Counted from the first letter of the stretch, positions 1 to 9,390 are shown. The stretch: DNA of 47,575 bases from Neoluteolibacter marinus (GCF_014904755.1 NZ_JACZFQ010000018.1:1-47575); one strand, 5' to 3'. Translations and numbers: made by a program. Notes: generated by a model not told the origin, from the letters alone.

Positions 1-3000
1 GTTCACGCCGCCCTCGCCGCTGGTCCGGACGTCGCTGAAGAAGGGAACCAGCCCGAGGGTGAGAGCCCCGGTGGGATCGTTGTTAGACGGCACGAGGGTG
101 CCGGCGGGCTCTCCGCTGAAGCTCAGGTCGAGGACTTGCGCGTCGAGCGTCGAGCCAAGCGGGGCATGGCGCCGCGGTTCGACAGCGACCTGGAAGTGAT
201 TCGTTCCTTCGGCCAGCGGCGCGGCGGCCGGGAGCATCAATTCGTCGGCATCCGGGGCGTCGATGCTGGCAAGGATCTCGCCACTGCTTTCCGACACGAG
301 GCAGACCCGCGCGAGCTTGGCTGCAGTGCCGGGGGACAACTCGATACGCAGTGATTCGAGTGTGGTGGTCCCGCTCTGGTCGCAATCGATCTGCAGGTCG
401 AGCAGTTCATGGAGTCCGAAGCGGGCGACCTCGCGCGGGGATTGGTGGACCGTGGCGGAGAAAGGCGGCCCGGTGATGTTGCCCCAGCGCTGGTCCCAGC
501 CGGCCTTTAGCTCCGTGATCTCGGCTTCCCCGAGCGCCGTGGCATAGACCGCGATCTCGGCGATGTCGGTGGCCAGGCGGGTGAAGGGCGAGCCGCCGCA
601 GGAGCCGAGGATCAGGCCGCCGAGCGAGGAACTGTCGGGATCGATCACCGAGGCGGCGAGGGTGCCGTCGATCCAGTGTTCGACGGTGGTGCCCGATTCT
701 CCGGGCGCGAAGGTGAAGACGTGCTGCTGCCAGACGCCGGTCTGGCGGGGGGCGGTGTCGTTTTCCGCGCCGTTCCAGGCGCCGCCGCTCGGGCTGGTGC
801 CGGCTTGCCAGGTGCCGGAGCGGACCTGGGCGCGGGTCCGGCCGCTGCCGGTGCTGCCGTCGAAGAGGAAGCCGTCGCCCTCGTTGGTGACGCGGGTGAC
901 CAGGGCGACCGAGCGCGGGCCGGTGAGCGTGCCGAACTCGGTGCTGGCGTTCGCCCAGAGGTCGTTGCTGCCGTCGAAATGCATCGCCTGGCGCGTCTGG
1001 CCGCTGCCGGAGCTGACCGTGCGGCGGAAGGTCTGGCCGGCGACCTTGCGGGTCAGGTCGCGGGTGGCGCTGCCGCTCTGGAGGTTGGCCCAGCGCTTGA
1101 CCGCGCCGGCGCTGTCGAACGTGCTGCCATTGTCGGCGATGTACCAGGTGTGCAAGTCCGGCCACGCGGGCAGCGGCTGTTCCGGCAGAATGCCCATGCC
1201 GATGCATTCCGCGGCGAGCCGTTCGCCGAGCAGGATCTGACTATCGGCGTCGTAGTGGACGTTGAGCCCGTCCTCGTTGTGAACGAGCAGGCCGTTGGCG
1301 CTGGCGTAGCCGACGTCCGTGCGACTCGATGCGAGAGCAGCCTGGGCGGTGCGGGTGGTGTCGCGATTGGTTCCGCTGCCGGCGATTTCACCGATGGCAC
1401 CGGCCATGCCGCCGGCGTCCGGAAGATCGGCGCGCAGGTTGTCGAGCAACTCGCTGAAGCGGGTGCCGGCCGCGGCGGCTTCGCTGGCGTCGTTGCTTTC
1501 GCCCTGCAGGTAGAGCAGGCTGGCCAGGCGGAACGAGTGGTAGCCCTCCGGCAGGGTGGCGGTCGCAGCCGTCACCGTGGCGACCAGATGCTGGTACATG
1601 TGGGAGTCGGCGGAGTCCTTTTGCCAGAACGTGTTCCCACCGCCGCCGCGCGACGCCTTGACGATCGCGAAGTCGCGGTAACCGGCGTTCCAGAGCATCC
1701 GGGCAAAGCCGAGTTCCGGTCCCCAGTGATCGTCGTTGCCGGCATAGACGCCGCCGGTTTGGGGGGCGAGGAAGGTCCAGCCGCCGGAAGAGCCGAGGGC
1801 CTCGTCGCCGGTGCCGGTGCCGTCCGTACGATTGTCCCAGTAGAACGGAACCCCGCCGGGTTGGTCGGCGGGATGGGTCCCGGGGGCTCCCTGGCGCATG
1901 GTGGTGTCGGTGCTGCCGAGGGTGCCGAGCGAGTTCGACTGGCCGGTGAGCACGAAGACCTGGAGGGTAGCGTCGTCCGTATTCCGCCAAGACAGCCGGA
2001 CGTCCTCGAAGCCGATGTAGCGGGCGTTGTTCTTCGCCGTCAGGCGGATTTCGAGCGGTTGGCCGATGGCCGCGGGAAACTGGTCCGAGCGGAAGCTGGC
2101 GGTGAACTCTTTCAGGCACTTGCCGAGCTGGTTGCCGGTGCCGGTGAGGTACATCGGCAGCTCTTCGGTCAGCGAGATCGTGGCCAGGGTCATGCCGTCG
2201 GCGCGGAGTTCGGCCGCGTAGTCGCCGGGAGCGGCGGCAGTCGATGCCTTGTAGAGGGAAAGCTGGAGCTGGTATTCGCGGCCGGCCTCGATGCCGCCGG
2301 AGAGCGTTTGCGAGATCCCGGTGTCGGCCGGGCCGGCGATGATGTAGCTGGAGCCCGGCGTGCCGGTGCCGGTGTCGACAGAACTTTCCGCGACGACGGA
2401 GTAGTCGGTGAGTTGCCTGGGGACGGCGGCGCTATTGGGGCTGCCGAAGAGCGTCCAGCCGGCGGGCCGGCAGCTTGTGGTGCCGGGATCGGCGAAGCCG
2501 CCCTCGAAGTTGCCGTTGTCGACCGGGACTTCGCTCCACTGCGATTGCAGGCCGTAGGAGTCCGCCACCCGGGCGGCGACGTAGGCTTCGCCGCGGCTGT
2601 TGGGGTGGACCGAGTCGTAGGTCATCGGGCTCGGGGCCCAGCCGCCGGGTTGAGCGATCCAGTCGCTGCCGTCCCACAGCGGGTTGTTCATCGGGACGAT
2701 GCTGACGGTCGAGGTGGCGCTGGTCTTGGTCGCGGCGATGGCGGGCAGCTCGGATCCGTTGTAGCTGTCGACCTTGGCATTCAGGACCGCGCGGTTGGGG
2801 TGGTTGCCGACGTGGAGTAGCTCGCAGAGGTGAATGCGGATGGCCGGGTTGTCGGCCTGCAGCAGGTCGATGATGGCCGAAACATTGGCGGCCAGGGTGG
2901 CGGGCGTCTGGCCGGCTTCGTTGAGGTCGTTGATGCCGATCATCAGCACCGCGCTGTCGGGCGTGTAGTCGAGCAGCCAGTCCGACAGGTCGCCCGTGCC

Positions 3001-3381
3001 GCGTTTCCCGCTGGAAGGGCCGGCGCTGGTGCCGAGGATCTGATAGGCGCGCCATCCCCAGTGACCTTCGTGGTCGCGGTCGAAGGGCACGCCCCGCCAG
3101 CTCGGGTAATAGGAGTTGGTGGTCTCGTCGTCGGCCGTGGAGTTGGCGTAATTGGTCGAGATCGATCCGACGAAGTCGAAGTCCTCCCCGGCGTCGACGA
3201 GGTGCTTGAAGAATTCCCAGCGCCACGAGCGGTTGCCGTTCTGCGGGTAGGTGGAGCCGACCACGGCGTAGCCGGCCGCCTGTGTGATCGAGTCGCCGAT
3301 CAGGGCGATCTTCTGGGTCGCCGCCGCGGATGCGGCAAGGGTTGCGGCCAGGGCCAGGGAAATGAGCCGGATGGGATTCAT
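1..3381 (-). CDS. Secreted multidomain sialoglycan esterase, probably continuing into a sialidase (partial, 3' end missing)
   Basis: The frame stays open from ATG 3381 to the left window edge (1127 codons, no stop). Residues 1-21 form a Sec signal peptide. Residues 24-270 are an SGNH/GDSL hydrolase with block I GDSIT (Ser31), GIND (149-152) and DSVHP (Asp256, His259). Residues ~285-465 look like a carbohydrate-binding beta-sandwich. Residues ~473-730 match a sialate O-acetylesterase (SASA): GQSNS (Ser482), LQGESND (625-631) and VHYDA near 708. Residues ~735-970 look LamG-like (HFDGSNDLW). From ~975 the sequence resembles the N-terminal domain that precedes GH33 sialidases, and the window ends where the first sialidase strand would be expected. 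Likely role: extracellular de-O-acetylation of sialylated glycans. The presence of a sialidase catalytic domain beyond the edge is inference. A PEP-CTERM gene lies 77 bp upstream on the same strand. The long plus-strand open frame opposite this gene is a GC artefact. Confidence 0.88.
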   Translation of the reverse strand, partial: MNPIRLISLALAATLAASAAATQKIALIGDSITQAAGYAVVGSTYPQNGNRSWRWEFFKHLVDAGEDFDFVGSISTNYANSTADDETTNSYYPSWRGVPFDRDHEGHWGWRAYQILGTSAGPSSGKRGTGDLSDWLLDYTPDSAVLMIGINDLNEAGQTPATLAANVSAIIDLLQADNPAIRIHLCELLHVGNHPNRAVLNAKVDSYNGSELPAIAATKTSATSTVSIVPMNNPLWDGSDWIAQPGGWAPSPMTYDSVHPNSRGEAYVAARVADSYGLQSQWSEVPVDNGNFEGGFADPGTTSCRPAGWTLFGSPNSAAVPRQLTDYSVVAESSVDTGTGTPGSSYIIAGPADTGISQTLSGGIEAGREYQLQLSLYKASTAAAPGDYAAELRADGMTLATISLTEELPMYLTGTGNQLGKCLKEFTASFRSDQFPAAIGQPLEIRLTAKNNARYIGFEDVRLSWRNTDDATLQVFVLTGQSNSLGTLGSTDTTMRQGAPGTHPADQPGGVPFYWDNRTDGTGTGDEALGSSGGWTFLAPQTGGVYAGNDDHWGPELGFARMLWNAGYRDFAIVKASRGGGGNTFWQKDSADSHMYQHLVATVTAATATLPEGYHSFRLASLLYLQGESNDASEAAAAGTRFSELLDNLRADLPDAGGMAGAIGEIAGSGTNRDTTRTAQAALASSRTDVGYASANGLLVHNEDGLNVHYDADSQILLGERLAAECIGMGILPEQPLPAWPDLHTWYIADNGSTFDSAGAVKRWANLQSGSATRDLTRKVAGQTFRRTVSSGSGQTRQAMHFDGSNDLWANASTEFGTLTGPRSVALVTRVTNEGDGFLFDGSTGSGRTRAQVRSGTWQAGTSPSGGAWNGAENDTAPRQTGVWQQHVFTFAPGESGTTVEHWIDGTLAASVIDPDSSSLGGLILGSCGGSPFTRLATDIAEIAVYATALGEAEITELKAGWDQRWGNITGPPFSATVHQSPREVARFGLHELLDLQIDCDQSGTTTLESLRIELSPGTAAKLARVCLVSESSGEILASIDAPDADELMLPAAAPLAEGTNHFQVAVEPRRHAPLGSTLDAQVLDLSFSGEPAGTLVPSNNDPTGALTLGLVPFFSDVRTSGEGGVN

Positions 3382-3401
3382 GGAGCGAGGGTGGAAGCGA
3401 C

Positions 3402-3435
3402 GCGGCCGCACGGTGTGATCCATCCGTGCGGCCGC
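3402..3435 (-). terminator. Perfect 12-bp inverted repeat between the PEP-CTERM gene and the esterase gene
   Basis: Arms 3402-3413 (gcggccgcacgg) and 3424-3435 (ccgtgcggccgc) pair perfectly around a 10-nt loop. It sits 24 nt after the stop of the PEP-CTERM gene and 21 nt before the start of the esterase gene, both read leftward. No T-run follows on the minus strand, so it may be a partial terminator, an mRNA-stabilising hairpin, or a dyad operator for the esterase gene. Confidence 0.4.
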
Positions 3436-3458
3436 TCTTGAGGTCAAGGATCGTGAGT

Positions 3459-4079
3459 TCAAGCCCGCCGGCGGCGCAACAGGAGCAGCAGGCCGGCCGA
3501 ACCGAGCAAGGCGGCGGCGGGCTCGGGGACGACGGTCACGACATTGAAGGAGGCGTCGAAGCCGTTCGGAGCGGTGCCGCCGAAGACGAAGGCACCGTTC
3601 TGGAAGAGGCGGGAGTCGGGCACCAGGTCGCTGCTGGTGCTGCCGACCAGGCCGAAGCCGGGGGTCGTGCCGACTACGTGCACCGAATAGGTGGTGTTGT
3701 CGGCCAGCATGATGCCAGAGAAGAAGAAGTCGCTGATTGCATTGGCGGTCAGGGCGCTGCTGTTGGTCGAGGTGGCGAGCAGCACGGCGTTGGCGATGTC
3801 GAGGGTGCCGCTGTTGTCGGCGGGGTTCGACCACAGCTCGAGGGTCAGAACCTGGGTGCCCTGGCCGGTCTGGCGGCCTTCGAGACCGATGCTGGCCAGC
3901 GCGTTTTCCACCCCGAGCGAGCCGGTGGTGAAGGTCCAGGCGGCGCCGGTGGCGAGGTCGGCGGCGGTGCCGGTGGCGAAGTTGGCCTGGTTCACCGGGG
4001 TGAGGCCGGTGCTGTCGATGATCGTGGCGGCGTGCAGCGGGGAGGCGGCGAGGGCGAGCACGATGAGGGATGATTTCAT
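3459..4079 (-). CDS. PEP-CTERM sorting domain protein, possibly choice-of-anchor R type
   Basis: A 206-aa exported protein. The start is taken at ATG 4079 (MKSSLIVLALAASPLHA), which gives a clean signal peptide; a longer frame from 4238 would add an unlikely N-terminus. The middle is a beta-rich domain that begins with an N-F-A-T-G segment and has a repeated 'SFTTGSL...' style typical of choice-of-anchor families. The C-terminus is a classical PEP-CTERM signal: VPEP, a hydrophobic helix, then RRRRA. Such proteins are known to be sorted by an exosortase and are often linked with exopolysaccharide; no exosortase is in this window. The gene is divergent from the acetylesterase at 4237 and lies upstream of the large esterase gene. 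The specific function is unknown. Confidence 0.85.
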   Translation of the reverse strand: MKSSLIVLALAASPLHAATIIDSTGLTPVNQANFATGTAADLATGAAWTFTTGSLGVENALASIGLEGRQTGQGTQVLTLELWSNPADNSGTLDIANAVLLATSTNSSALTANAISDFFFSGIMLADNTTYSVHVVGTTPGFGLVGSTSSDLVPDSRLFQNGAFVFGGTAPNGFDASFNVVTVVPEPAAALLGSAGLLLLLRRRRA

Positions 4080-4236
4080 GAGGTGGTTTTGTTGGATGAG
4101 ATGGATGCCGGGGCGGAATCCGCGGGATCGAGACCACACCGGAGCCGGGGTGGCTGGCACGGCTTCTCGGCTGGTTGGTTCGACCGACCGGTTTTTGCCG
4201 CAGGACAGAGGGCGTCCTGGGGTGCAGCTTCGCGAC
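4080..4236. other. Divergent intergenic region of the sialoglycan locus
   Basis: These 157 bp separate two divergently transcribed exported-protein genes, so promoters for both are expected here. I see no convincing -35/-10 pair and no Shine-Dalgarno sequence close to either ATG. The minus-strand start is preceded by a C-rich stretch (aaccacctc). Confidence 0.35.
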
Positions 4237-5451
4237 ATGAAGTGCTTGGGGTTCTCAGGATGGTGCGCGGTGTTTGGGGGGCTGCTGATGCTGGGGAGTG
4301 CCGAGGCGGGGGAATTGTCGCTGGCGCGGCCTTTCGGCAGTCACATGGTCTTGCCGATGGAACGGCCGCTGCCGGTATGGGGCCAGGGTGAAGCGGGGAA
4401 GGAGGTCACGGTGGCCTTCGGTGGTCGCACGGCCTCGGCCACGGTGGATGCCGGTGGGAACTGGCGGGTGCAGTTGCCCGCATTGGGGGCTTCGTCGCGA
4501 GGGAGGGAATTGGCGGTGCGATGTGGCAAGGAATCGATCCGGCTCGACGACGTGTTGGTCGGCCGGGTGTGGCTGTGCTCGGGGCAGTCCAACATGGACT
4601 TTCCGCTCGGCCGGGCGGTGGGCGGGAAGGAAGAAGCGGCCGCTGCGGCGAGTTTCCCCGGCATCCGGCTGTGCAATCTAACAGGAGTGCCGACCGATGC
4701 GCGGCGCTACGACGAAGCGACCTTTGCGCGGCTCAACGAGCGGGATCATTTCCAGGGTTCCTGGCAATGCGCGGGGCAGGCCGGGGCGGCGGCGTTTTCC
4801 GCGGTCGCGTGGTGGGCCGGGAAAACGATCCACGAGGCGAGCGGGGTGCCGGTCGGGCTGGTGGAGAACGCAGTTGGTGGATCCGGAGCCGAGGCCTGGC
4901 TGCCGCGGGACCTGTTGCAGTCGGAGGAGCACTATCGTTCCCTGGCCGGAGGCGGCTGGCTGGATTGTGGCCAGATCGGGGCCTGGGCGAGGGGGCGGGC
5001 GCGGCAGAATCTCGGGGACCGGCTTGAGGGGGAGCATCCTTTCAAGCCGGGCTTCCTGTTCGAATCCGGGGTGCGGGCTTGGGCCGGATTTCCTTTCGAT
5101 GGGGTGCTGTGGTACCAGGGAGAGACCAACGCGGAGATCCACGACGATGCCTGGAACGAGCGGCTGATCCGGGATCTTGTGACGGGCTGGCGGGCCGGGC
5201 TGCAGCAGAAGGACCTGCCGTTTTTCATGGTCGGGCTGCCGCGGATCGGCGGCACGGACCCGCTGCGTCGCTGGTGGCCGGAGTTCCGCGCGGTGCAGGC
5301 ACGGGTGGCTGCCGACGTGCCGGGAGTGACCCTGGTGCCGACCGTCGACCTCGGCTGGGACAGCCCGGACGTGCATCCGCCGGACAAGCGGCCGGTCGGC
5401 GTGCGGCTCGGTGAGAAAGTGGTCGGGTTACAAAACCAGTCCGGGAAGTGA
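4237..5451 (+). CDS. Sialate O-acetylesterase (SASA family)
   Basis: A 404-aa secreted enzyme. The ATG at 4237 gives a signal peptide ending near residue 24 (SAEA); the frame is open further upstream but without a credible start. An N-terminal beta domain (25-110, PLPVWGQGEAGKEVTV) is typical of the family. It is followed by the SGNH-type catalytic domain with CSGQSNM (nucleophile Ser118), LWYQGETNA near residue 290 and the catalytic Asp-x-His in PDVHPPDK (Asp378, His380). Known reaction: removal of O-acetyl groups from sialic acids so that sialidases and lyases can act. The GH33-GH20 fusion gene follows 33 nt downstream on the same strand, which suggests co-transcription. Acetylxylan or other sugar-ester specificity cannot be excluded, but the neighbouring sialidase favours sialate. 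Confidence 0.9.
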   Translation: MKCLGFSGWCAVFGGLLMLGSAEAGELSLARPFGSHMVLPMERPLPVWGQGEAGKEVTVAFGGRTASATVDAGGNWRVQLPALGASSRGRELAVRCGKESIRLDDVLVGRVWLCSGQSNMDFPLGRAVGGKEEAAAAASFPGIRLCNLTGVPTDARRYDEATFARLNERDHFQGSWQCAGQAGAAAFSAVAWWAGKTIHEASGVPVGLVENAVGGSGAEAWLPRDLLQSEEHYRSLAGGGWLDCGQIGAWARGRARQNLGDRLEGEHPFKPGFLFESGVRAWAGFPFDGVLWYQGETNAEIHDDAWNERLIRDLVTGWRAGLQQKDLPFFMVGLPRIGGTDPLRRWWPEFRAVQARVAADVPGVTLVPTVDLGWDSPDVHPPDKRPVGVRLGEKVVGLQNQSGK

Positions 5452-5484
5452 TGGATTCCTGGCCCGAGTGGCGTCTGATGGGGC

Positions 5485-8400
5485 ATGATTCGTTGGATTG
5501 CAATCGGGATGCTCGCCGGCCTGCTGTCGGCACGCGGTGAATCGTTCGAGGAGCAGAAGGCGGGCGGTTTCACCCGGCTGGAAACTCCGGCGGGCGTGTG
5601 GACGGCCGGCGAGGGGCAGGCGGAGGTCCATGCCGGGCACGCGAAGAGCGGCAGGCAGTCGCTGCGGCTGACCGGTGGCGGCGCGCAGGAGATGGTGCTG
5701 AAATTTTCCGGAAGCCTGGACAAGCCCGGGCGGCTGACGTTCTGGGCGGAGCGCTGGACCTCGAAAGGTCCCTTCGAATTCCGGGTCGAGACAGCCGCGG
5801 CAGACGGTGCTTTCAAGGAAGTCTGGAACGGCGATGCGGTGGTCAAGGTGGGCGGATTCCTGACCAAGGTAGAGGTGCCGCTGGCCGCGGGCGTGGCGCA
5901 GCTGAAGTTCCGCTGCAAGGCGCCGGCGGCCAGCGGGGTGATGCTGGACGATCTGATGATCGCGGAGGAGAAGCCGATGCGGCTGCTGGACGTGTCGGCG
6001 GTGAAGCCGGTAGTGCCGGTGCTCGTCGGCAAGTCGAGGAATCCGGTGCTGGCCTTGAAGATCGCCACCGAGGGCGCGCTCGAGCCCCAAGTGCTGGAGG
6101 CGGTGGAGTTGGATCTTGAAGGCACGACGCGGCCAGCGGACGTGGCGGAGGTGGAGCTGGTGTGGGGCGGTGAGGACCCGTCGGGTGGCTTCGGCGAGCG
6201 CTTCGGCAACCCTGCGAAAGGTGGTCGGCTCGCCATTTCCGGCAAACGTGAGTTGGCGGCAGGCGACAACTGGTTATGGGTATCGCTGCGTCTGAAAGAC
6301 GACGCGGATCCCGACGGCCGGGTGGATGCTGTGCTGCGGCGGGTGAAGATTTCCGGCAAGGTGGTGGAACTGCCCCGGGGAGCGTCGAAGCCGGCCCAGC
6401 GGATCGGGGTGGCCCTGCGCCAGCACGGCGACGACGGCTCGAAGGCGTTCCGGATTCCGGGCCTCGCGCGGACCAAGGCCGGCAAGCTGATCGCGGCCTA
6501 CGACGTGCGCTACGGCCACGCGGGTGACCTGCCGGCGGACATTGATGTCGGCGTGAACCGCAGCAGCGACGGTGGCCGGACCTGGAGCAAGATGGCGATC
6601 GCGATCGACATGGGGAAAGGCTCCGGCGATGGCGTGGGCGATCCCTGCATCTTTGTCGACGAGGTGACGGGGCGGATCTGGATCGCCGCCTTGTGGAGCC
6701 ACGGCAACCGCGCCTGGCACGGATCGGGTCCCGGTCTGGAGCCGGACGAAACCGGGCAGCTGGTCCTGGTCCACAGCGATGACGACGGCCGGACCTGGTC
6801 GAAGCCGCGCAATATCACCCGCGAGGTCAAGGATCCCGCCTGGCGGCTGTTGCTGGCCGGGCCGGGGACCGGGATCACGATGAAGGACGGGACCCTGGTC
6901 TTCCCGGCGCAGTTCCGGGCGGCCGATGGCAAGCCCTGGTCGACCCTGATCCGCTCGAAGGACCGCGGGGAGAGCTGGCAGATCGGGACCGGGGTCAAGA
7001 GCGACACCACCGAGGCGCAGCTGGTGGAGCTGGCGGACGGCTCGATCATGATCAACTGCCGCGACAACCGCGGCGGCGCGCGGACGGTGGCGGTGACGCG
7101 GGATCTCGGGGCGAGCTGGGAATTGCATCCCACCGACCGCAAGGCGCTGCCGGAGAGTGTCTGCATGGCGAGCCTGCTGCGGACCGGCACGGCGGACGGC
7201 AAGGCGCGCTTGTTCTACTCGAACCCCGCGACGACCTCGGGGCGGCATTCGATGACGATCAAGGTCTCCGCGGATGAAGGCATGAGCTGGCCGGAGCAGT
7301 GGCACACTTTGTACGATGTGCGTAGTGGCGCCGGCTATTCCTGTCTCGCGATGGCGGACGAATCCCACCTCGGGGTGCTCTACGAGGGTCCCTCGGAACT
7401 CTATTTCCTGCGCCTGCCGGTCGACGAGCTGACCTCCGGCAAGGCAGCGGATGGCTTCGATCCCGGGACCGGCGCCCGTGAAGGTGCCGGGGCGGCCCTG
7501 ATTCCCTTCCCGCGCGAGGTCGAGTGGGGCGGGGGAGTCCTGGAAGGCAATGGTTGGCGGGTGGAAGCCGCCGGAAGTCTCGGCCGGGCAAAGCCGGTCC
7601 TCGAAGACCTGCCGAAGGGCGACTTGAAACTGGAGGTCCGGACCGGGGCGCTCGAAGGGGGCGACGAAGCCTACGAATTGTCGGTGGCGGCCGACGGGGT
7701 GCGCCTGACCGGTGCCGGCGACCTCGGCCTGTTGCGGGGGCTGGCGACCTTGGAGCAACTGGCTGCCGGCGGAAAGCTGCCCTGGGTGGAGATCCGGGAC
7801 TGGCCGGCATTTGAAATGCGCGGCTTCATGCACGACACGGGTCGGAACTTCCAGGAGATCGGGACCCTCGAACGCTTCGTCGAGCTGCTGGCGGCCTACA
7901 AGATGAACGTCTTCCACTGGCACCTGACCGACAATCCCGGCTACCGGATCGAGTCGAAGCGCCACCCGGAACTCAACGAAGTCCGTGCCTACCGCGAAAC
8001 CCGCTCACCCGGGAAGTACTACAGCTTCGAGCAGATCCGCGGGCTGATCCGCAAGGCGCACGCGCTCGGGGTCGAGGTACTGCCGGAGATCGACATGCCC
8101 GGCCACAGCGAGTACTTTGCCAAGGCCTTCGGCTTCGACATGCAGGACCCGCGGGGCATGGCGATCTGCCTGGACCTGCTGGATGAATTCCATCGCGAGG
8201 TGGTGCTGCCCTTGCGGGCGGAAGGTATTCCCATGCGCTGGCTGCACCTGGGCGCGGACGAGGTTCACATCAAGAACCGGGACTTCCTGCCGGCGATGGT
8301 GAAGCGGCTGGCGGAGCAGGAGCTGCAGCCGGTCTTGTGGCGGCCGGGGGCCTTGCCGGACCACGGCTGCGTGACCCAGCTGTGGGCCAAGGGGCAGCCG

Positions 8401-9390
8401 GTGGGCGGGGTGCGTTACATCGATTCGGCGATGAATTACGTGAACCACATGGACTTCTTCGACAGCGTGCCGCACGCCTTCTTCCACCAGCCCTGCGGCC
8501 GGCCGTCGGGCGACGGGCAGGCGCTCGGGGCGATCCTTTGCCACTGGCCGGACATCAACGCCGGCGAGGAATCGAACATCTACCGCCAGAGCCCGGTGGT
8601 CCCGGCGCTGCTGGCGGGTGCCGAGCGCTTCTGGCGAGGCTTGCCGCGGAGTCATCCCGACCTGTGGGCGCGGCTGCCGGTGGCGGGCGATCCGCGGCTG
8701 GAGGCCTTTACTGCTTTTGAGAAGGACGTGCTCGACCACGGGGAGCGTCTCGCAAAGGAGTGGCCTTTCCCGTATGCCGGACAATCGGAGATGCGCTGGC
8801 AAATCCTCGGGCCCTTCGATCACGGCGGCGAGGTGGGCAAGGCCTTCGCGCCGGAGAACATGGATCACTTCGAGTCCATCGAGGTTGATGGCAAACGCTT
8901 CGAACCCATCGAAGCCGTGGGCGGGACCGTCCACCTGCGGCATTTCTTCGACATGGGCGGGGTGCTTCCCGGCAAGCCGCAGGCAGGGACGGTCTATGCG
9001 GAAAGCTTCGTCTGGTCGCCCGATGCCCGAGAGATCGATTGCTGGATCGGCTTCAATAGCTTCTCCACCTCCGATCGCCGTGGCGGCCCGGTTCCCGCTG
9101 GTGGTGAGTGGAGCAATGCGGGCGCCAAGGTCTGGTGGAACGGCGTGGAGTTGCGCGCACCGGATTGGGCCAATGCCGGATATGCACCGAAGCAGATGTG
9201 GTCCGATGAACGGCCATTCGCCGACGAGCTCTACGCGAGTCGTGCTCCGACCCGGTTGAAACTGAAGCCAGGCTGGAACCGGGTGCTTTTGAAGGCTCCG
9301 CGGCGGAAGGATGGCTGGAAGTGGATGTTCACCTTCCTGCCGGTCGGCGATCTCCCGGGGCTCCGCTTCAGCTCCCGGAGGGGGGACTAG
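5485..9390 (+). CDS. GH33 sialidase - GH20 beta-N-acetylhexosaminidase fusion
   Basis: A 1301-aa exported enzyme with a signal peptide at 1-18. Residues ~25-165 are a carbohydrate-binding-like beta domain and ~166-305 a sialidase-associated N-terminal domain. The GH33 propeller follows, with FRIPGL (Arg323) and five Asp-box-like motifs: SSDGGRTW (360), SDDDGRTW (431), SKDRGESW (491), TRDLGASW (538) and SADEGMSW (595). The likely nucleophile Tyr is in GYSCLA (Tyr618), with Glu515 as its partner. From ~670 a GH20 N-terminal domain leads into the GH20 barrel with HWHLTDN (811-817) and the catalytic Asp925-Glu926 pair in HLGADEVH. The last ~200 residues form a beta-rich tail. Predicted action: hydrolysis of terminal sialic acid and of the HexNAc beneath it. 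It follows the acetylesterase gene by 33 nt. The two-enzyme fusion is far longer than single-domain GH33 or GH20 enzymes. Confidence 0.93.
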   Translation: MIRWIAIGMLAGLLSARGESFEEQKAGGFTRLETPAGVWTAGEGQAEVHAGHAKSGRQSLRLTGGGAQEMVLKFSGSLDKPGRLTFWAERWTSKGPFEFRVETAAADGAFKEVWNGDAVVKVGGFLTKVEVPLAAGVAQLKFRCKAPAASGVMLDDLMIAEEKPMRLLDVSAVKPVVPVLVGKSRNPVLALKIATEGALEPQVLEAVELDLEGTTRPADVAEVELVWGGEDPSGGFGERFGNPAKGGRLAISGKRELAAGDNWLWVSLRLKDDADPDGRVDAVLRRVKISGKVVELPRGASKPAQRIGVALRQHGDDGSKAFRIPGLARTKAGKLIAAYDVRYGHAGDLPADIDVGVNRSSDGGRTWSKMAIAIDMGKGSGDGVGDPCIFVDEVTGRIWIAALWSHGNRAWHGSGPGLEPDETGQLVLVHSDDDGRTWSKPRNITREVKDPAWRLLLAGPGTGITMKDGTLVFPAQFRAADGKPWSTLIRSKDRGESWQIGTGVKSDTTEAQLVELADGSIMINCRDNRGGARTVAVTRDLGASWELHPTDRKALPESVCMASLLRTGTADGKARLFYSNPATTSGRHSMTIKVSADEGMSWPEQWHTLYDVRSGAGYSCLAMADESHLGVLYEGPSELYFLRLPVDELTSGKAADGFDPGTGAREGAGAALIPFPREVEWGGGVLEGNGWRVEAAGSLGRAKPVLEDLPKGDLKLEVRTGALEGGDEAYELSVAADGVRLTGAGDLGLLRGLATLEQLAAGGKLPWVEIRDWPAFEMRGFMHDTGRNFQEIGTLERFVELLAAYKMNVFHWHLTDNPGYRIESKRHPELNEVRAYRETRSPGKYYSFEQIRGLIRKAHALGVEVLPEIDMPGHSEYFAKAFGFDMQDPRGMAICLDLLDEFHREVVLPLRAEGIPMRWLHLGADEVHIKNRDFLPAMVKRLAEQELQPVLWRPGALPDHGCVTQLWAKGQPVGGVRYIDSAMNYVNHMDFFDSVPHAFFHQPCGRPSGDGQALGAILCHWPDINAGEESNIYRQSPVVPALLAGAERFWRGLPRSHPDLWARLPVAGDPRLEAFTAFEKDVLDHGERLAKEWPFPYAGQSEMRWQILGPFDHGGEVGKAFAPENMDHFESIEVDGKRFEPIEAVGGTVHLRHFFDMGGVLPGKPQAGTVYAESFVWSPDAREIDCWIGFNSFSTSDRRGGPVPAGGEWSNAGAKVWWNGVELRAPDWANAGYAPKQMWSDERPFADELYASRAPTRLKLKPGWNRVLLKAPRRKDGWKWMFTFLPVGDLPGLRFSSRRGD

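Noticed and set aside
676..2820. 714-codon open frame on the plus strand
   Set aside because: It lies antisense to the esterase gene, whose translation shows a signal peptide and intact SGNH and SASA motifs. The plus-strand product is a low-complexity Ala/Gly/Val/Arg chain with no domain, typical of antisense frames in GC-rich genes.
6274..7965. 563-codon minus-strand frame over the sialidase half
   Set aside because: The plus-strand frame here encodes the RIP motif, five Asp boxes and GH20 sequence, so the minus frame is a shadow.
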